Source: Armatimonadota bacterium (lineage in GTDB: Bacteria; Armatimonadota; Fimbriimonadia; Fimbriimonadales; Fimbriimonadaceae). Taken from it: a stretch of DNA of 64,000 bases. Positions 60,362-64,000 of this stretch are shown here, one piece after another (the stretch's first letter is position 1; each line of letters starts with the position of its first letter). The stretch covers positions 1 to 64,000 of the forward strand of contig JANYCU010000006.1 in NCBI GenBank assembly GCA_025360125.1, given 5' to 3'. A program made the position numbers and the translations under genes. The notes under the pieces are model-generated. The model saw only the letters and a list, made by a program, of their open reading frames with translations. It was not told the DNA's origin and searched no databases.

Positions 60362-62299
60362 ATGAGTGACCCCAATTGTTTCAGTTTGAGTGAGGCTGTC
60401 CGTCAAGTCGGTGCCATTCCTGGCGGGTCAAAAATATTAGCGTTGGGTCAAACCGTTTTTTGGGACGAACCCATGAAGGCAGGTCTTGCTCTCGAAGCTG
60501 CCAAGGCTGGGGTCGGTTTCATCGCAGGTGTCCACGATACCGACTACTTCGCCAAGGTCTCGGGCAACAAGGATTCGAAGGCAAAATTCAAGACTCTCGC
60601 ACACAATGACGGGTCAACCCGAAACCTCTGGAGCGCGGCTGCCGAGTTTTCCACCCTCTTCGGATCCGAAACCGTCATCACCAAAGAAGAGCTCCTCAAG
60701 GCCGGACTAAGATTTGACCGACTATCGCGTTCTCGACCGGGATTCCTTGATGAAGCCACCGAGGCGTGGGGATGGCGCGGCATCGTCTCGACCGACGAAA
60801 ATGCCCCGATTACCCTCGAAGTTCCCGGTGATACTCTAGCCCGAGAACTTTGCAACACCCTTCGATGGGCGATTGATGAATCGGTTGCTTCGATGGGTGA
60901 CGATTACCGTGAGCAAGCGGAAAAGTTTGGCGATGAAATGAATCGCGTTTTCTGTGACGTTGCCGAGGCGCCGAACCGAAATCTCGCCGCAATCTATCGT
61001 GACCTGCTCAAGCCAATTTATTTGATCGTCTCGGGACAAGACCTCGATTTCGAGACGAGCCAAACGAGCGAGTTGCTTCGGTTCAATCGGTCGACCGTCA
61101 ATCTGCCTCGATTTGAACTCTTCGCCAAGTACGTCAACCACGCAACCAGGAAGGAAGCTTGTCAAGCTTATAACGAAGCCGTTCACGAGTACCCAGGCCT
61201 TTATGAACTATCAAGATTTGGTTCGGGTGCTATTCCGTTTGATCTCGTGATTCCTGGCCAGGGGCGAGGGACGATTCGGCTAGGGAATCGCGGAGCGGTC
61301 ATCGCCACCAAAAAGCCTCAATTTTTGTCCTACAAGAAGCCGTTGGAGTCCCTGGAAGAGTTGGCAAGCCTAATTGAGGCGAAATTCGGGCCAAATTGTG
61401 CGGTCATTGGCAAAGCGGTGACGCTCATTGGAATGCTCGGCAAAGAGTTCACATTCGCTTTTCACGACGGTGCATCTTCCTATGTGAAGGCTAGCCGCGC
61501 CCTCCACCAAAAGTTAGATTTCAAAGTCAATTCGATCCTCCGCATCAAATACCAAACGTGGGATGCGCTGGCCGATATTGAGACGTGGTTTAATTTGCCA
61601 AAGCCATTTCAATCGGCGTTTGGTGGCGAGGCGGTCTGCGCTCCCTCCTTCGCTTCCAGATGGCGAACCGTTGTGACCGAACAGCAAGAACGCCTCGAAC
61701 AGCTAGGAAAAATCAAAAAACCTGGTGACCTGCTTGCTTACTTAGATCAGCGAGTTGGGGGAGCCTGGAGTTCTCAGGCCAAGGAATACGAACAAATTCA
61801 TGAGTGTTTAGCCGAACTTAGTAAGGCAATCATCACCGCGAAACAGCAACGACGAGAACTGTACGCCGCTCGTCACTCCTCCGGCCAAAAGTGGCAAGCG
61901 ATCCAACATGAAATGGGAGACCACTTCCGAGCAGCCATCTTCGAAAAGACTCCATCCGCCTCCGATGTTTCTAAGAGGGCCGAATTTGTGGCTCAGCTTG
62001 ATGCCCTGCGATTGGAGCGGCAACACCTCGAAACACAATTTGCAGAATTAGGAATCAAAGAACGCGAAGCTGCTCGTAGCGAGGCGTTTGTAAAAGTTCA
62101 TAAGCGCCGCCGGGAGATCGAATTAGAATCAGAGCTCAAGCGTTTGACCCTCATTCGTGAAGCTGTTATCTCGAGCAAAGGCTTGGAAAATGCCAACCGA
62201 AGGCCAAGCGCCTGGTGGTTGCCCCTCGTCAGTCCGGACGGAAAATGGTTTGAGCGCATCATGGAAACCGCGACCTGTTGTTGGGAGCCAATGAATTGA
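60362..62299 (+). CDS. Large cytoplasmic protein, unrecognised, coupled to dapF
   Basis: 645 residues, no signal peptide. The first about 300 residues look alpha/beta (GGSKILALGQTVFWDEPMKA, AGVGFIAGVHDTDYFAKVSG); the middle (IPFDLVIPGQGRGTIRLGNR, FGPNCAVIGKAVTLIGMLG) could hold a nucleotide- or cofactor-binding fold, though without a proper P-loop. The last about 170 residues are a charged coiled coil (ERLEQLGKIKK, RRELYAARH, ERQHLETQFAEL). Its stop overlaps the dapF start by 4 bases, so the two are co-translated. I do not know the family; it may be specific to this phylum. Confidence 0.8.
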   Translation: MSDPNCFSLSEAVRQVGAIPGGSKILALGQTVFWDEPMKAGLALEAAKAGVGFIAGVHDTDYFAKVSGNKDSKAKFKTLAHNDGSTRNLWSAAAEFSTLFGSETVITKEELLKAGLRFDRLSRSRPGFLDEATEAWGWRGIVSTDENAPITLEVPGDTLARELCNTLRWAIDESVASMGDDYREQAEKFGDEMNRVFCDVAEAPNRNLAAIYRDLLKPIYLIVSGQDLDFETSQTSELLRFNRSTVNLPRFELFAKYVNHATRKEACQAYNEAVHEYPGLYELSRFGSGAIPFDLVIPGQGRGTIRLGNRGAVIATKKPQFLSYKKPLESLEELASLIEAKFGPNCAVIGKAVTLIGMLGKEFTFAFHDGASSYVKASRALHQKLDFKVNSILRIKYQTWDALADIETWFNLPKPFQSAFGGEAVCAPSFASRWRTVVTEQQERLEQLGKIKKPGDLLAYLDQRVGGAWSSQAKEYEQIHECLAELSKAIITAKQQRRELYAARHSSGQKWQAIQHEMGDHFRAAIFEKTPSASDVSKRAEFVAQLDALRLERQHLETQFAELGIKEREAARSEAFVKVHKRRREIELESELKRLTLIREAVISSKGLENANRRPSAWWLPLVSPDGKWFERIMETATCCWEPMN

Positions 62300-63174
62300 A
62301 ATTCTGGAAAGTCCAATCTATCGGGAACCACTTCCCCCTGATTCATCTCGATAGTGTCACTGGCGCAACCGCAGAAGATGTTACGGCTGCACTGACTCAA
62401 TTGTCGATTGACATGTGTCGACACCATTTCGGCATCGGTGGCGACGGGTTGCTCGCGGTGGGAATGGAGGAAGGGGATGTTCGGCTTCGAATGTTTAACC
62501 CCGACGGAACCGAAGATTTCTGCGGTAATGGCATCCGGTGCGCCGCCATGCAGGTTCACAAAGAGGGGTGGGTACAGAATACTTTCAATGTCCGTCACCT
62601 CGACCGCGTAGTGCCCTGCACGATTGAAGGCGGTTTGATCAAGACAATGATTGGAACCGCGTCGTACGATCCCAAGGACGTCCCTACCAACATCCAGGGC
62701 GAGTTGTATAACGAGACGATTTTTGCCGCTAGGATTGACGACTGGTCAGTGGTGCTTCAGGGAAGTGCATTATCAACGGGTTCGACGCACGTCGTCTTGC
62801 CAACTGGATCGTTTCCTGACGATGATGGCTTTGTGAAAATATCTCAAAAGCTTGAGCACGACCCTCGCTTCCCGCAGCGCACGAGCGTGATTTGGGTCGT
62901 GCGCGACGATAAAGCACTAAAGATTCGCATTTGGGAGCGCGGTGTTGGCGAGACAAAGGGGTGCGGAACGGGCTCCTCGGCGGCGGCGGTCGATTGGATG
63001 CGTCGGCGCGGCGAGGGCGGTCGAATCGAAGTCAAAAACCCCGGTGGCTCGGTCTGGGTCAGCGCCGATACCTGGCACCACCCAATCACGATTGAAGGGA
63101 CAGCAGAGTGCTTGTTTGAGGGAGAGTTTGGTGGAACCCAGCCGTTAGCGTCCAGCGCCAAGCCACAAGTGTAA
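62296..63174 (+). CDS. dapF: Diaminopimelate epimerase
   Basis: 292 residues from TTG 62296, which overlaps the upstream stop as TTGA and gives the usual start (KFWKVQSIGNHF); GGGAG lies 9 bases upstream. It converts LL- to meso-diaminopimelate for lysine and peptidoglycan. The two catalytic Cys are in NPDGTEDFCGNGIRC and VGETKGCGTGSSAAAVDWMR. HHFGIGGDGLL is also characteristic. Its coupling to the unknown gene is unusual. Confidence 0.95.
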   Translation: MKFWKVQSIGNHFPLIHLDSVTGATAEDVTAALTQLSIDMCRHHFGIGGDGLLAVGMEEGDVRLRMFNPDGTEDFCGNGIRCAAMQVHKEGWVQNTFNVRHLDRVVPCTIEGGLIKTMIGTASYDPKDVPTNIQGELYNETIFAARIDDWSVVLQGSALSTGSTHVVLPTGSFPDDDGFVKISQKLEHDPRFPQRTSVIWVVRDDKALKIRIWERGVGETKGCGTGSSAAAVDWMRRRGEGGRIEVKNPGGSVWVSADTWHHPITIEGTAECLFEGEFGGTQPLASSAKPQV

Positions 63175-63225
63175 TAACCGAAAATTGTGATTGCCGTTAT
63201 TACACTATCCTGACATTGTGTTCGT

Positions 63226-63357
63226 GGCAACCTAATTCTTACTAAGCCACATATTTTTGAGCCCGGAGGGCTCGCGGAGCTTAGCCAGGTGGTCCCGTCT
63301 TCGGGACCCCTGGATTACCCACCAAACGTCTCGACCCCGGAGGGCGGTCGCGGAATC
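63226..63357 (+). repeat. REP-like element R1 beside the transposase
   Basis: Starts GGCAACCTAATTCTTAC, then AAGCCACATAT, the hairpin GAGCCCGGAGGGCTC, CTTAGCCAGGTGGTCCC, GGGACCCCTGGAT, and ends with CGACCCCGGAGGGCGGTCGC and GGAATC. The second copy R2 (63380-63507) has the same order with small changes. Shared features with S1 and S2: a GxCCC/GGGxC hairpin, then TAGCCAGG and GACCCCTGGAT. Confidence 0.8.
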
Positions 63358-63379
63358 ACTTTCTTGCGTTTGCCTCCGT

Positions 63380-63507
63380 TGGCAACCATTTCTTACCAAG
63401 CCACATATCTTTGAGCCCGGAGGGCTCGCGGAACTTAGCCAGGCGGTCCCTTTGGGACCCCTGGATAGTCCACCAAACATTTCGACCCCGGAGGCGGTCG
63501 CGGAATC
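63380..63507 (+). repeat. REP-like element R2 beside the transposase
   Basis: Second direct copy, about 88% identical to R1 by eye. It ends CGACCCCGGAGGCGGTCGCG then GAATC at 63507, overlapping the transposase stop codon by one base. The gene-free stretch 63175-63506 consists almost entirely of R1 and R2. Confidence 0.8.
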
Positions 63508-63947
63508 TAATCCAATTTATCGGGATCGAAATCAAGGCCAGCAAGCTTCAACAGCATGATCCGCTCCTCTTCGAAAGTCATAGCCTTGTGATGCTCCTCT
63601 TGGTTCTGAATGTATTTGATGACACCTTTTACGCGTTCGGGACTGACTGAAAATGCACCGTAGCCCTCTTGCCAAGAGAAGCCAGGAACCCTTTCCTGAA
63701 GCCAAGAATTTGAATGCTTCTTGATCTCTTGAACGAGATTAGCCACGGAGTGAGTGGCTTTGATTCCGAGCAAAATGTGGACGTGGTCGGCCACTCCTCC
63801 CACTTGGAGTGGAATCGCACCCAAGGTCCGACAGACGCCGCCTATGTAAGCATGAGCGTCGGCGATTATTTCATCGTTTATGTTAGGTACGCGGTCTTTG
63901 GTGCTGAAGACGAGTTGCACATTCAAGCATAAATGTGTGGAGGGCAT
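63507..63947 (-). CDS. IS200-like Y1 transposase (RAYT-type)
   Basis: 146 residues, a single Y1_Tnp domain. HLCLNVQLVFSTKDR opens the fold, the HUH metal motif is DHVHILLG (about residue 73), and the nucleophilic Tyr is likely in VKGVIKYIQNQEEHH near the end. Such HUH enzymes nick and join single-stranded DNA at hairpins. It is bordered on both sides by the same repeat in opposite orientations (63483-63507 and 63971-63995), as in REP-associated tyrosine transposases or IS200 elements. No accessory tnpB is present. Confidence 0.88.
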   Translation of the reverse strand: MPSTHLCLNVQLVFSTKDRVPNINDEIIADAHAYIGGVCRTLGAIPLQVGGVADHVHILLGIKATHSVANLVQEIKKHSNSWLQERVPGFSWQEGYGAFSVSPERVKGVIKYIQNQEEHHKAMTFEEERIMLLKLAGLDFDPDKLD

Positions 63948-63970
63948 GGTTTCACAATTCTACCAACGAG

Positions 63971-63995
63971 ATTCCGCGACCGCCTCCGGGGTCGA
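63971..63995 (-). repeat. Inverted copy of the repeat end on the other side of the transposase
   Basis: GATTCCGCGACCGCCTCCGG then GGTCG is the exact reverse complement of the end of R2 (63483-63507). The rest of this copy runs off the window. Confidence 0.85.
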
Positions 63996-64000
63996 CAAGT

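Noticed and set aside
63226-63507. CRISPR array
   Set aside because: Only two long (about 125 bp) composite repeats with internal hairpins and no regular 25-40-bp repeat/spacer rhythm or cas genes.
63257-63559. 100-codon plus-strand frame across the repeats beside the transposase
   Set aside because: Its apparent internal duplication is the DNA repeat R1/R2 itself; it overlaps the transposase end antisense.

Overview
The window is about 50% GC and comes from a bacterial chromosome that is mostly housekeeping genes plus secreted and carbohydrate-active enzymes. Arginine is often CGA, several genes start with TTG or GTG, a PEP-CTERM-type sorting signal ends one secreted protein, and a PorV/TraF-like barrel protein implies an outer membrane. 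Together with dockerin-like tails, GH95 and GHL10 enzymes and ApnL-like proteins, this fits the Armatimonadota (Fimbriimonadia-like) better than any other phylum I can name. That placement is inference; no rRNA is present.

Layout. 1-2653: two tandem secreted proteins with near-identical dockerin-like tails (the first is cut by the window edge). 3120-6185: secA with a strong terminator. 6246-6720: repeat-rich spacer. 6721-10945: GH36-like enzyme, WrbA-like flavodoxin, tRNA-Tyr, small membrane protein, GHL10 enzyme. 10935-14817: two tandem ECF sigma/membrane-regulator pairs. 14861-17405: AraC regulator divergent from a PhyH dioxygenase, tRNA-Thr, a triple YHS/TRASH-like protein. 17507-20441: overlapping sugar operon (aldolase, Gfo/Idh/MocA dehydrogenase, PfkB kinase). 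20442-23106: accessory island of palindromic and long direct repeats carrying two orphan small genes. 23402-30193: fasciclin protein, lipoprotein, PEP-CTERM protein, HesB/IscA carrier, outer-membrane protein, 7Fe ferredoxin, PilZ protein, GbsR-type regulator. 30259-39509: lon, nadA, NAGPA-like protein, LD-carboxypeptidase, a thioredoxin-like gene with an in-frame TGA (candidate selenoprotein), XerC/D-like recombinase, fabF and acpP. 39612-44764: FAD oxidoreductase, a secreted protein, then the classic rpmH-rnpA-yidD-yidC-jag block. 44898-53458: ECF sigma factor with a structured upstream region, PQQ-type sugar dehydrogenase with cytochrome c, VPS10/BNR repeat protein, YCII protein, TMEM175-like channel, speE. 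53623-63174: GH95 fucosidase, amine-oxidase-like flavoprotein, D-apionate-lactonase-like protein, thioesterase, a 645-residue unknown coupled to dapF. 63226-64000: REP-like repeats flanking a single-domain Y1 transposase.

How things fit together. The extracellular glycosidases, dockerin-like proteins, PQQ dehydrogenase and the aldolase/dehydrogenase/kinase operon suggest a heterotroph living on plant or microbial polysaccharides. The points most worth following up are the in-frame TGA with a SECIS-like hairpin (36042-36938), an rnpA reading frame with no ATG/GTG/TTG start (41903), the repeat island at 21099-22474 with a further copy next to the recombinase gene at 37007, and a dispersed repeat family whose densest cluster surrounds the Y1 transposase at the right end.
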